This document shows, piece by piece, positions 13,145-24,550 of a DNA stretch of 64,000 nucleotides (its first letter is position 1; every line of letters starts with the position of its first letter). The DNA comes from Zelopaecilomyces penicillatus. Taxonomy: Eukaryota; Ascomycota; Sordariomycetes; Hypocreales; Pseudodiploosporaceae. The notes beneath the pieces are model-generated. The model was not told the DNA's origin. It worked only from the letters and a program-made list of their open reading frames with translations, and ran no database searches. Position numbers and translations under genes: made by a program. The stretch lies in NCBI GenBank assembly GCA_005765155.1, contig VCCP01000005.1, positions 1,674,001-1,738,000 on the forward strand. The letters run 5' to 3'.

Positions 13145-14434
13145 CTAGTTGGCATATTGCTTCACAAGCTCTTCCAGTTTGTCTTGGAAATCGCAAAAGT
13201 AGTTAATCGCCTGCACGATTTTGCCCACACTTGTCCCAAATCCACTTCTGGTAAAGGCAAGTTTCCAAGCACTTTCATCTCGGACGATATGTTCGTAGTC
13301 TTTGAGGTCCCAATCCTTGTTCGTTGGGCCCTCTGCAAAGTAGGCCCCAATCTTTGCGTCCCATGATGAAGCATCACGGTCTGCGAGCTCACTCAGCAAT
13401 CCTGGGGATATAGTGATGTGCTGGATTCCGGCAAGTTGCATCACCTCGTCGATAGATGTGAGTGAAGCTGCCAACACCAGCGTCTTGCAACGATTAGCCT
13501 TGTAGTAGGTTTGAGCCTCGCGGCAAAAGTCAAAGGCTTTGTTCTCATCCACATATCTGTCAAGGCGATGAGCAAACATTGTACCAGTAAACGGATGACT
13601 AGTATGACCTACCCTTTCTCAAAGTGAACCTTGAGCTCATTCACATACGGGGCGATGTAGGTGCATCCTACGTCTGCGGCCAACACAGCCTGTTCCATGC
13701 AGAACATCGTGGTGGCAAGTGTAGCGATGCCCTTTTCCTGTAGAACCCGACATGCCTGCAAACCTTCCCACGTGGATGGGATCTTGATGCATACACGCTT
13801 TGTGTCGAAGTCTGGCGCCAGAATTTTGAAGATGGCAAGGATTCCTTCAAAGTAAGCTTTTGAGGTTTGTGGATTTCAAAATCGGGTGTGCCACTCACTC
13901 TCAGCGTTTTGCACAGTGCCCTCCTGCGAGTATGAGAGCTTTGGATTTGTCTGTACATGAACATAACCAGTCACATTTGGTGCTATCAATAATTGCAATT
14001 TAATCATCTAGATGGAATCAGCAACATGTGTGTAAGATGAAAGCAATACACTTACGAGGGCCTCGACAACGAGTTCCTCAAACGGGAGGCTACCCTGTAG
14101 CTGATGCAATTGAGATTTCGCATCTTCGATAGCTGCCTTGATCAGAGCCTCATGATGTAAAACTTTGTTGTCTATCGAAAGCTTTGAGAGCTCAAAATAT
14201 GCAATAGCCTATACCATAAGTCAGGTCCAGTACGTGGCAAATTTGTGAAAGATGGGTTTACCTGGTTGGAGGTACAGTCGACAAACGGCCCCAAGGTTTC
14301 CACCACTTTTAGCACAGGTCAGCGACTCCATCATACATGCCAATGTTTACTTAAATCGCATCCATACCTTCAATATCAAGAGTGTCACTGTCAACAATGG
14401 TGACCTGGCGGAGGGTTTCTAACAAGCTGGGCAT
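13145..14434 (-). CDS. Transaldolase, divergent fungal subtype
   Basis: Six exons on the minus strand: 14434-14368, 14305-14262, 14208-14056, 14007-13899, 13856-13613 and 13556-13145. All phases join cleanly to give 342 residues, the usual transaldolase size. Transaldolase moves a dihydroxyacetone unit between sugar phosphates in the non-oxidative pentose phosphate pathway through a Schiff base on a lysine. That lysine is visible as K149 in VCIKIPSTWEG, matching the canonical IKIASTWEG-type motif. The other classic signature, STEVDARLS, is replaced by HVQTNPKLSYS in GYVHVQTNPKLSYS, so the acidic residue usually found there is missing. I place the exon 4 start at 14007 because only this acceptor keeps the GYVHVQTNP barrel strand in frame. 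It is probably cytosolic. It may be a paralogue with altered substrate use rather than the main TAL1. Confidence 0.88.
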
Positions 14435-15482
14435 GGTGACTGTTATGTGACAGAAATGATGGCAGGTTCAAACCAAAGTCTAGGTACGGAGTACATGCGT
14501 GAGGGGATGGTGTTTACTTTAGGCTGTCGTACGTCAACATCCGGAATCGGCGTGCGGATGATGCAAGAGGCATTGCCGAGCAAGACGATGGATAACAGAT
14601 AAGGAGAGCATTTGATTCGAATATATAAACAACTAGATATTGCTGGAAATTGCTAATACACGCTCAGAGCCTCAGAGCAGCTCTCCTAGGCGCAAGCAAA
14701 GCTCTTGACATGATTGATTGACTAATTGCCAGTAAGTATTTTCACTGTGGCTAGTGATTGTGGTGGCTTTGCGGTCTTGAACATCGCATAAGGAAATCAA
14801 ATCTGGAAGCTATGCTCCGCGGAAGGTTGGCAGCTTTGCTTGATCAAGAAACTGGGTGCTGATAGTTTGAGATAATTTGGGTCGACTGAAAGAGCAGGTT
14901 ACCACGTGATGTGTAACGGCCGAAGCGCATCGCTTTATCGCATCAGATGGAACAATTGATGACAGGAATGCATTCCGAGTTTTGGTAGATGTCGTTTAGT
15001 CATGTTCGTTTATTAATTGGGCAGCTTAAACACATCTATACATTTCTCCTCTTGAAAGATTTGATGCCGTGTAAATGGTGGGGCGACGGATTCGCTGCTC
15101 ATGGATGAAGGGTTTGATCCATCACAGCGGCAAGCGGAGGTGGAAAAGTATGCACTGTAGCTGATAAAATGTGATGCCAAGATCAGCTGCCCTGTAGAGA
15201 TACAGACAACGTCAATATATCATGTTCTTGATCTAATCAACATGTGTTGTGCTGTTGAGCATTGAACCCAGCAATTACGCACCCGTCACGCGAAGCTTCA
15301 CGTGACATGAAAATGAAACTGCCCGATACGGCCAGCACCTCGGCCAGGGTCTCAAAGAATCCAAGAAAGCGTGCTAACAAATCTATCGCAAATATCAAAG
15401 AACACCAACGGCCACGACTCGCCTCGAGTGATTGGAGTCGATTGAGCCTCGTCTGGGACGCCATGTACGCGGGCCCTCGGCG
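14435..15482. other. Divergent promoter region, transaldolase / COX10
   Basis: About 1.05 kb between two head-to-head genes. A TATATAAA-like stretch lies at 14621-14629, roughly 190 bp upstream of the transaldolase start, but it is nearly palindromic and its use is uncertain. A CACGTGA sequence occurs near 14903. No gene is seen. Confidence 0.45.
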
Positions 15483-16982
15483 ATGATGCGGCCACCACCA
15501 CCACGGATCCTTGTTTGCACGTCGAAGCTCCAGTCCCTCCCAATTCGATATCCTCGAGCCTCCTCACGATGGCTTTCTTCAACACCATGCCTGCGGGCTC
15601 CTCGGGGTTCGGCGATGGCGCCGACTGCAAGCACCGCTTTCTTCCTCTCCAACAAGATCTTTGACCGGTCAAATTGTCTTGAGGCTCTCATCTCCAGGCG
15701 CAATTCCCGAGCGACTTCAACAACAGCGACAACTACACAAAATGTTGCTGCTTCAGAAACACCTCAATCCATCTCAGAACTGCCTGCTCACCGTCGAAGG
15801 CAAGCTCGAAAACAGGCAGCCATAGCTTCTAACTCGCCCGAAGCTCCCTTACCACCTGACGCCTCTTCGGTTCTCACCACCGCAGCAGCTGCCCAGCCTG
15901 CCAACTCTTTTCGCCGCGCCTTCTCAACGTTCCTCTCACTCTCGAAACCTCGATTGTCGGTATTAGTTGTCCTGACGGCAATGGCACCATATGCGTTGTA
16001 CCCGGTACCTGAGATGTTGATGCCAACAATGACTGAGACACCAAGTCTTAGCCCGCTGACGTTACTGTTCCTGACAACGGGAACAGCGCTTTGCTCAGCC
16101 AGTGCGAATGCCCTGAATATGCTTTACGAGCCCGCGACCGATGCGAAGATGACCAGGACGAGGAACAGGCCGCTGGTTCGGCGCCTAATCACTACTCGCG
16201 CTGCAGCACTGTTTGCGATTCTGGCTGGCGCGACTGGCGTGGGCGCCTTGTATTTTGGGGTTAACCCAACAGTCTCCTTCCTCGGCCTTTCAAATATTGT
16301 TCTTTATGCTGGCGTTTACACACCACTCAAGGCAGTGACAGCTCTGAATACATGGGTCGGTGCTGTGGTTGGTGGCATCCCACCACTGATGGGTTGGGCT
16401 GCCGCAGCAGGCGAGTCTGCCACAAAGGACGGATCTTGGCGGGAGTTGCTGCTTGCGAGCGACGGGTCGTCAATAGGAGGTTGGCTACTTGGCGGGCTAC
16501 TTTTCGCCTGGCAATTCCCCCACTTCATGGCCTTGAGCTGGCCCATCCGAGAGGAGTACAAAGCAGCTGGTCTACGGATGCTTGCATGGACCAACCCAGC
16601 GCGTAACGCCCGTGTCGCTCTACGGTACAGCCTTGTGTTTATACCCCTATGTACTGCTCTTTGTGCGGCGGGTGTCACTGAATGGTCTTTTGCCGTGACC
16701 AGTCTGCCCATTAACCTTTGGTTGGCACGAGAAGGTGTCCGCTTTTGGAAACACGAGGGACACAAAGGTAGCGCACGGAGCCTGTTCTGGGCCAGTGTCT
16801 GGCACCTACCAGGAGTAATGATCCTTGCGCTGCTTCATAAGAAGGGCATGTGGAGTCGAGCCTGGAGGAGCGTGTTCGGCGAGGACGATGGAGAATGGGA
16901 AGAAGAGGAGTTGGAGGAAATGGCCAGCATGACAGCCGCCAATGTCGCGGAAAAGGCCGAGACCCTGCTACCAAGGCAGTGA
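15483..16982 (+). CDS. COX10: Protoheme IX farnesyltransferase, mitochondrial (haem O synthase)
   Basis: Single exon, 499 residues from the ATG at 15483; the frame extends a little further upstream only through a non-ATG codon. COX10 adds a farnesyl group to haem B, giving haem O, the first step to haem A for cytochrome c oxidase, in the mitochondrial inner membrane. The N-terminus is rich in Arg, Ser and Pro without acids (PRILVCTSKLQSLPIRYPR), fitting a mitochondrial presequence. From about residue 165 the UbiA prenyltransferase core begins (LSKPRLSVLVVLTAMAPYAL). The Asp-rich prenyl-diphosphate motif is NALNMLYEPATDAKMTRTR (about 209-227), followed by NRPL. Several hydrophobic helices follow, including WQFPHFMALSW. 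The C-terminal tail is acidic and fungus-like. The UbiA fold and the RTRNRPL context separate it from COQ2. Confidence 0.95.
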   Translation: MMRPPPPRILVCTSKLQSLPIRYPRASSRWLSSTPCLRAPRGSAMAPTASTAFFLSNKIFDRSNCLEALISRRNSRATSTTATTTQNVAASETPQSISELPAHRRRQARKQAAIASNSPEAPLPPDASSVLTTAAAAQPANSFRRAFSTFLSLSKPRLSVLVVLTAMAPYALYPVPEMLMPTMTETPSLSPLTLLFLTTGTALCSASANALNMLYEPATDAKMTRTRNRPLVRRLITTRAAALFAILAGATGVGALYFGVNPTVSFLGLSNIVLYAGVYTPLKAVTALNTWVGAVVGGIPPLMGWAAAAGESATKDGSWRELLLASDGSSIGGWLLGGLLFAWQFPHFMALSWPIREEYKAAGLRMLAWTNPARNARVALRYSLVFIPLCTALCAAGVTEWSFAVTSLPINLWLAREGVRFWKHEGHKGSARSLFWASVWHLPGVMILALLHKKGMWSRAWRSVFGEDDGEWEEEELEEMASMTAANVAEKAETLLPRQ

Positions 16983-17847
16983 GTGAGTGACCTACTGCTG
17001 CTGTCTTTGTACCACCTACAGAACTTTTACCTTTGTATGATTCTTTTGGAGAGAGTGAGAAAATGTGTCATTTACGCTCAGCTGTTTGCATGCATTCTGA
17101 AACGCATATTAACGCACAGTCGGCGTTGCTGGCAAATGAAGAAAGGGGGCAAAGACGATGTATACTACTACGGATATAGGCAATCTTGGCAACTCACACG
17201 AAAGAAATGTTTTATAGAGCAACATTGAAAAGAAATGTCATGACCATTCTCGCCCAGCATTTGGCATCTCTTCTTATAGCGTATTGTATCGTACAAGTGT
17301 GTCCAATTCCTTTTCCAATCAAACTCGTCCAATCTTTGATCCTTCCCGCACTTTTATCCCAAGAAAAAAAGGAAACTAAAATAAGAAAAAAAGGTCCATT
17401 ATAAAGATGATGCGACGCGCGCGTATCCTGACCAGACGCCACTGTATTCGGAATTCCAAAATGAAATCGCATAAAAGGAAGCCGCCTTCTTCCTGCTTTG
17501 CTTCTGTAAAATCTTTGATTATCGTCGCGATAACACGCTGCGCTGCACTCAGATGCTCAACACACACACAACACATACAACCACCACATGCAAACAACGC
17601 CTTTCAACGCCTCCCACATATAAAGCTGCTCCGCCATGCATGTCAAAAAGTCAAAGAGAGAGTGACTGGTACTGACAAATGATGTCGAAATAGAGAGATA
17701 GAGAGAGAGAGAACAGAGGGGGGGGGGGGGGAACACTCAGGGGGGTAACTGACAAAAGAAAAGTAGAGAGATAAAAAAGGAAAAAAAGATGAGTTAACAA
17801 AGGAAAGTCTTGAGATGTCGTAAGTAGTTTTCGAAACGATATAGAAC
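16983..17847. other. Convergent intergenic (COX10 / Myb-like)
   Basis: A 3' region with no gene seen. It contains a (GA)n stretch at about 17692-17711 and a G14 run at 17718-17731, both in the expected 3' UTR of the Myb-like gene. Confidence 0.5.
17692..17731. repeat. GA dinucleotide repeat followed by G14
   Basis: A GA microsatellite runs directly into an uninterrupted run of 14 G. On the minus strand (the sense strand of the Myb-like gene) this is a CT/C tract in the 3' UTR. Length variation between strains is expected. Confidence 0.85.
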
Positions 17848-18975
17848 CTAAACTCTACCACCGCCTGGGCGGTTCATGATGGCATCGATGCCCATGTCGG
17901 CGCCTGGTAATCGCTGCCCGTCCAAGTAGGGACTGCTACCTTGGCTGTTGACCGTACCGCCGCGGGTTACGTATCCGTGGCTCATGCTGGCGTTGGAGCT
18001 CACGCTCGACGAGTATCCGTGGCCGTAGCCGGCGTAGGCGCCCATTGCGTAGGCGCCCTGGTGAGGCTGCAGATGCGCGTGCGCATGAGGCTGCAGGTGG
18101 TGGTAGGCGACGGAGGCGGAGCTCGAGGAGAGGGAGTGTGAGGAAGTCGTCTCAGGACTACTGTAGGATGCGTCTAGTTCATCAACAGGAGTCAGGCCGA
18201 TCCCGGAAATGCCGCTGTCGTCGTCATACCCTGTGAGTGATGCGCCGGTCTCGAGACGATCCCGGCGCGAAGCAGCGCGAGCAGCACTTTGCAAGTTCTT
18301 GAGTCCGTTGGACATGCACTATTCGTGATGGAAAAGAGGAGAGAGCCACCATGTTAGCCTTGTGATATGTCTGATGGGTGTGTGAACGATAAAAGGGGGG
18401 GGGAGGACGTTTGTGATTCTTACCTTTGCCTCAACAACGTTCCACTTCTCTCCGGTTCGTGCTGCGAGACCGCTCCAGATCTCCTTGCGCATGCCCATGT
18501 ACTCCTTAGCCATGCGTTGCATCTTTCGCTGGTCCCAGTCGTCGGCGCCCTTTCGCTCCATGAGGCGCTCATGACGCTTACGGCAAGCATTGGGCGTCTT
18601 GGCGGGGAAGTAGGTGTCCCTGATCTGACCCCAGTTGAGGCCCTGCATGCGTGCAGCAACGAGCTGCTGGTCATCCTGGGGAGTCCATGCGCCGGAGCTT
18701 GCTCGGTGCTGGGATGGTGGAATGGGCATGGCGGATGCGCTGCTGGCACCGTAAGTGGCGTAAGTCTGGTCTTGTTGGGGCATGGCCATGGAAGAGGACG
18801 AAGGGACCGCGTAGTAGCTGCTTGGCATGGACATGCGTTGCTGCTGCTGCTGATGTTGTTGCTGATGATGTTGCTGCTGCTGCTGTTGGCTGTACATGGC
18901 GGAGGGCGCGAGACCAGCCGGCATATGGTTGGCGTAGTGGTTCTGCTCGCTCGAGTTTCTCGTGTGCTTAGGCAT
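17848..18975 (-). CDS. Myb/SANT-like DNA-binding protein
   Basis: Two exons, 18975-18424 and 18318-17848, with a GTAAGA donor and a TAG acceptor, giving 340 residues. I start at the ATG at 18975 (MPKHTRNSS). Residues 29-47 form a Gln/His tract. A SANT/Myb repeat follows at about 95-140: GAWTPQDDQQLVAARMQG, then NWGQIRDTYFPAKTPNACRKRHERLM, with the spaced aromatic residues of the fold. A second, weaker Myb-like helix set spans the exon junction (WSGLAARTGEKWNVVEAK, then CMSNGLKNL). The C-terminal half is Ser/His/Gly/Tyr-rich and disordered. This pattern fits a fungal nuclear transcription regulator with a Myb-like domain; the target genes are unknown. The very long pyrimidine-rich leader upstream suggests post-transcriptional or multi-start control. 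Confidence 0.87.
18835..18891 (-). repeat. CAG/CAC repeat coding for Gln/His tract
   Basis: A trinucleotide-like CAG/CAA/CAC stretch in the Myb-like gene encoding a run of Gln broken by His (residues 29-47). Such tracts vary in length between isolates. Confidence 0.85.
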
Positions 18976-21549
18976 CTTGAAACGGGTTGACAGGGTCTGT
19001 TCGTGAATGAAGTAAAGCGTAATGTAGTAAGATAAAAAGAGAGATGCTGAATGATTGGTATCCGTGAGATGGAACGAGGCCTGCTCGTTACCGGGTTGTC
19101 GATGATGAAACAATTATGGATTAACGGATGATTGACTGGGGTGTTGAGGCCGAACGGTCCTGACCGAAGGGGGCCTTTGGGTGTGGTAGTCTATGAGGGA
19201 GTTTCCCTTGTAAGAGAGAAAGAGAGAGAGAGATGGCGGGAAACAAGGTTCCGCGCGAAAAAGTTGGTATATCAGGGGTGTCTGAGAAAAAGAACGAGAC
19301 CCGAAGAAGGAAAAGGAAATCCACAAATTTCTCAGGTTAGGAAATGAAAATAAGGAGAAGACCCAGGAAAAAAAGGAAAAAAGAGAAACAAAAAGAAAAC
19401 AGGTTACAAAGAAACCCGTTTGGAAAAAGGTCTTGAGCGAAAGCAGAGTTGGTTTGATGAAGGGCAAGAAGAAAGAAGGAGTGGAAAAGGTCGCGGAACA
19501 TGGGCCTACTTTAAGCTTCACGATGGAGACAAGCAGGCCTTCATGGCTCTCGGGAGAAGACGACGACCAATATGGCGTTGGGCGGCTATCCGGATGAAAC
19601 GAGGGACCACCACACTTTGGGGTGAGGGTCCCATGAAACGGAGGCGCTTGTGTCTGGATGATCGAGTACGCTGAAAATGGTAGGCTGGTGTTTGGCCAGG
19701 CGGCGGTTGTCTTGTACACCTGGGCGGCTAAAATGGGACCCTGGGATAAAGGGCGGATGGGGTGAGTTGAGTTGAGCGGCTATCGAAAAGTCTGCGGCGC
19801 TTGAACGTGGACGGACCCGATGAGCCGGACCCGGGGTGGGGGGAGAAGAGCTTTGATCAGGGACTGTGGGGAGGAGGATAGTGGGTAGGGCGGCTAAACC
19901 AAAAAGTGCAAAAGGGAGAATTTGACAGTTGTATGTATGCATTACAGCACTAGGATACTGATTGATGTGAGGCTGGGGGTAGGACAAAATGCATGCAAAC
20001 TTCGTCCCCAAGAAACGCGCGCGCAACCAAAGTGCGGGTATGTCAGGGGACAGACACAGAATGATCGCCGCCCCCAGCACCCAACACCCAACACGGTGGA
20101 TCAAGCAGAAACCACCCCGAATAAGAATCGGCGTCTAGGTAATAAGTGGGGAACAAGAAGTGAGTGTGCAAGGGAGGACCAAGATTGAGAGCAAGAAGCG
20201 CCATGGACCTTTGGGTATGGGGACTTTCTTTTTTGGGGTTTGGCGCGGTCAAGGGGAGACACAGGTGTGGGAAATTAAAGGGGATCATTGCATTGCATGT
20301 CAGCGGCGCTGGATGGCATGGGAATCGGGTCCCGGCGCCAAAAATGGGTAGGCTATCAGCTGCTGCTGCAGTGGATGTAGTACCTAGGTAGGTATGTATG
20401 TATGATGCTAAAGACCGTTGTCGCCAAAAGTCAAAAGTGTGTGTGGCGGGTAGCATCGCGTCGACCCATGACGATGTGTATTGGCGCCGGGAATGGAGCA
20501 TGTAACACTTTTTGAGCAAAACGTGATGTCTGTATATGAGCTACTGCTTTTTGCATGACAGAGAGATGATACCTTCATATCCCCTTTAATTCAGTTTTCT
20601 GGAAAGAGCACAATATTCACAGCAATGATGCTGTTGTTTAATCATCATGTTCAACTGAATAGAGGGAGGAGCTTGAAAGACATGAGTGGAGTCCACTTGT
20701 GGACCCACTGCTGTTGGATTGGTCCGTTGGACGGAAACTTCAAATGGAAGCGCGCGTCTACATGGCTAATTATGGGGAACGCCTTTCCATAAGCAGTCTA
20801 GCGCTTTCTATTCTTGGCACCACGCCAACGGGAGGATCCGCTCGCAGAGTCGTCCTGATTGGGTCGCCTGCTATTTAGACTTACTTTAACAACACAATTG
20901 AAGTCATGTTTAAACCTATTTACCGGTTTCAGTATAACGAGGTACCATTTTGTGATTCTGTAAATGACGTTGGGCCGGGGGTGCTTCTCTAAAAAAAGAG
21001 ATCCCGTGCCCTAGACATTCTCCATCGGTAGGCGCCATCCAAAATTGTGGTATTGTCGAGAAAGATAAGACAGCCGCTGGCAGGGGGCGGGACGGCAGTA
21101 GGAGAAAGATGTTAGTTGGGAACAGGGGAGCGGACATGTTTCATCGTAATGGGATCGTGGCAAAGGAAACGAAACAAAAAATGGGGCATACCAAATGGTG
21201 AGTAGTATGGGTTGTAGACGCCTTAAATTTGAATACCGTTTAGCGCGGCAATCGGGGATCATGGGTGTATCAATGGGCAAGTCAAATACATATGTCAATC
21301 TACAGGGGAGAAAAAGGCTCGTTGGACCTCGGAATGTCACTTGAAACATACTACGTAGAGCAAGGGTAGCATATGTCAGCAGTGTAGTATTTCTTGTCAT
21401 GGCGTCATAGATTGTTCATATGGTCATTACACAACTATCTAGGTGCAAAGTGTGCGGCTGTACCCATTCCTACGCTCTGGACATTTCTTTTCTCCCTAAG
21501 ATTACGTTGGCCAGAAACGCTGTCCATCTTTCGAAGTAAAGGGATTCCC
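18976..21549. other. Long leader/promoter of Myb-like gene and 3' of amine oxidase
   Basis: A 2.6-kb region without a gene I can support. From about 19196 to 19400 the plus strand is almost all purine, so the minus strand (sense for the Myb-like gene) is strongly pyrimidine-rich, like a fungal leader. An open minus-strand frame at 19114-19719 is a by-product of that bias. A TACCTAGGTAGGTATGTATG motif lies at 20381-20400. Confidence 0.5.
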
Positions 21550-23760
21550 CTACAAGTGAGACTGCAACTTTTCCTTATCAGCACAGCAACCACCCTTGGT
21601 AAACGCATTCGTCGACGACTTGTCCGCTCCCACAACCGAAGGCGGCACCCAAAGCGCCGGGTTCTGATGGAAGAAGTTGGACGCGCGCATCATGATGCTG
21701 ACGGGCTCGGCCGGCATAACGGGGAAATCCTCCGTGCGGGCAAAGTGGGTCAGCCCGAACTGCAGGTACAGCACAATATCCGTGTTCTCAATAGGCTCGT
21801 CGCGCTTAACCCAGTCGGCAACGGTTAAGTTATGCGGATGGTCCTCCTCGCCGGTAGACTGGCAGACGTAGTCGCCTGCAGGGAATAGCTCGTAGTCCCG
21901 GTAAGGGGTAACCCAGAGGGCCTTGCGCGCAAAGGCAGCGCGCTTCCACACGACACTGCCGGGTTTAGCGAGAAGCGCGGGGCACTGGGTATTGACGATC
22001 TTGTAGCCGATGGGCTTCTTGGCAGCAGCGTGCATCTTGTTGGGGTTGATGATGTCCCAGGTGCGGCCGGTCTCGTGGCAGTAGCTAGCAGCGGCCTCCT
22101 TGGCGGTTCGCAGCAGCGTCTTCTTGCAGTAAAAGGCGTTGCCGTACGGGTTCTCGGGGGACCCTACTTCAGCCTCGGCGGGGACAGCGTCGTTTTGCAC
22201 GACGGAGTTGTTGGGGCCGTCAATCTCAGGGTCGACACGCAGCGAGAAGATGTGCTGGTGGTTGTGGGCGTTGATGCCGGGAGCGACCTCAGTGCCGTAG
22301 GGGGCGGCCGACTCGGACGGGTGCATGCAGTAGGTGTTTAGCATGCCCGTGAGCTTCACCTCGAGCTTGTAGGTACCGTCAAGGGTGAAGGTGTGGTAGA
22401 AGCCATACTCGTAGTTGGCAGCGGTGATGATCTGCGAGATGATGAGTTTGCGGTCGCGCGCCGAGATGGGCTTGGCGTCACGGAAATCCGTGTGCTTGTA
22501 CAGCAGGCCGTTATCCTCCTCGTGAATGCAGATTGCGTTTTCAATAACGGCCGCCTGGCCCGTAGAGGTAGACACCACTCCGTCAAGGTAGTGGATCGCG
22601 CCCTTGCAGTCGCATCCAAGCTTGAGCGAGTTGGACATGAGACCAGTGCCGTACTCGCCAACATCAAAGGCGTGCTTCTTGTGATGCGGATCCTGCGGGT
22701 TTCCGTAGGGAACCACCATCTCGACAACACTAATGCGGTTGAACAGCGTGCGCTCACGATCGCCCTCGTAATGGTCGGCGATGCGCACGTCGGAGAGCAC
22801 AATGCCCTCGCGGTAGTTGAAGCCAATGTGCATCTTGTAGCCGGCCCAGGAGAGCTCGTTGCCGCGCATCTCAAACGACACGCCTTCGGGCTGCGTAATA
22901 GCAATGGGCTTGAGCCGGTTGGTCTTGTAGCGATCGCCAATGAACTCGGGGAGGTAATTGTGCTCGCCCAGCGGGACCTTGACGCGCTCGCCATTCACAT
23001 GGCGCACATCGACACTAAGGATCTCCTCCGTCTCGGTATCGGCAATGACGGTGAAATCCAGCGGATGAGCATACTGGTTATCGTTGGCCGAGTTTCGGAA
23101 GTACGCCAGACCCTGTTGTAGGCGGCGCTCATAACCCCAGCGGTTGTCGATACCAATCGCCCAAGCATCGAGATACACCTGGTCCATGTTATCGATGCCC
23201 AGCTCCGCGCAGGCAGCCTTGACGCGGGGGTCTTTACGAGCAGCGCGCTCCATGACGTCGAGATCCTCGAGCGTCAGCGTCGGCGCCACATCCTTGAGCT
23301 GCCTCCACTCCTCGACCTTGCCCGTAGTCAGGTTAACCACGAGCTCGGCGACGTTGGGGGAGCCCTTTTCCAGGACAATGGCAAAGGCGCGACGGTCGGG
23401 GCGGCGACCGGTGCCGTCGCGGAAGGCGGCATATTCGGCCTTTTTGGGCTCGCGCAGGGTGATGCAGTTGAACTTGAGGGGCGTGGGGCTCGCATGTTGA
23501 CGGATAAGCTTTGTAGCGGCAGAGATTTCCAGAACGGACAATTGGTCTGTCAAAGTGAGACAAATGGTTAGCTCGGTGAACACACACACACACAGGATGG
23601 GCCATTGTTTTTCTGAATCAAGGGTATTACTACTTTACTCACCTAGTGGATGAACCTTGGTGCGCGCCCCGGCTGTTGCCTGAGCTGAAGGGATTTCCTC
23701 CGGGTATACGATATATCCCGGTATGGATTCAGAGTCGAGCTGTATGTTTGAGGCTGCCAT
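21550..23760 (-). CDS. Copper amine oxidase with PTS1-like tail
   Basis: Two exons, 23760-23643 and 23546-21550, joined by a GTGAGT donor, give 704 residues. The enzyme oxidises primary amines with O2 and water to an aldehyde, NH3 and H2O2, using copper and a self-made topaquinone. The catalytic Asp is in FDVGEYG (about D334). The topaquinone Tyr is Y418 in TAANYEYG, 84 residues later, the spacing seen in the yeast Hansenula enzyme. Copper ligands are in HNHQH (about 467-471) and HFARTEDFP (about 640). All key residues are present and the length is normal. The last three residues are SHL, a peroxisomal PTS1-type signal, suiting an H2O2-producing enzyme. It faces the permease across a 3.6-kb spacer; the aldehyde dehydrogenase lies just beyond. 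Substrate class (methylamine, ethanolamine, polyamine-derived) cannot be told from sequence. Confidence 0.95.
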
Positions 23761-24191
23761 TGTTGTTCGTCGGTGCTAATTTTCATACCTTTTCGTTTGC
23801 ACGCCGGGGTTTCAATCGTGAGACTTTGTGTCTGTGAAGTTTGCTACCATTCACCAGATGAAGGCAAAAGTGATACTGATGATGATGATGGTGTAAAACT
23901 CAAGAATGGATGATTCTGTCAAGAGGAAAGAAGAAGAAAAAGGGAAGATGATGCTGGTGCCGAACGGGGCCGTCTCCTTTTATGTGCCCGTCTGGTCTGG
24001 TCTGTCTGTATGCACTGTACTGTATCATCGCGGGCTCAATAGCGTCAAAGCTTTTTTTTTTCCTTGCCTGGCCCTTTCTTTCTCCGTCATGTTTCTCGCC
24101 TTATGAGCCCCATACAGAGGAATAGGTACAGTTAGTTAGCTTGACCGATTGGACGGCTGTTGGGGGTCTGACGGAACGGGGTCGTGTGACG

Positions 24192-24192
<1 letters not shown>

Positions 24193-24222
<30 letters not shown>
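24193..24222. repeat. G30 homopolymer
   Basis: An uninterrupted run of 30 G on the plus strand, followed by a G-rich GTAGTGGTGGAGGGG stretch. It could form a G-quadruplex and is prone to length error in sequencing. Confidence 0.9.
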
Positions 24223-24223
<1 letters not shown>

Positions 24224-24550
24224 AGTGGTGGAGGGGCGCCGCGCCCATCGTCAAAAAAGTCCAAAGTCGCATCAATCACCCTGTCGATGTCCGGACTAAG
24301 GCAGCACTACGTGGGTTCCGGTCCCGGGCAAGCTTGCGCTAAGTCTCACCCCGAGAAAGACGTAATTACAGAGAGGCGGCTTGAGGCGGATAGAAGGGCA
24401 TATTACGAGATGATTATTGCCCCCGTTTAACGGACTGCCTTGCCCTCCTTCTTTTGCGTAATTGAAAAAAAAAAAAAAAAAAGAACAAAGACACCTCAAT
24501 TTTTCAATGTCTATTTTGGTTTACCTATGCTGTCGTTCAATTCAGACTAA

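Noticed and set aside
1152..18975. Secondary-metabolite cluster (FAD monooxygenase, transaldolase, Myb-like factor)
   Set aside because: No backbone enzyme or dedicated transporter, and MSH6 and COX10 housekeeping genes lie between them.
22356..23121. Long open frames on both strands inside the amine oxidase gene
   Set aside because: They are shadows caused by high third-position GC of the real gene, whose catalytic residues are all in the other frame.
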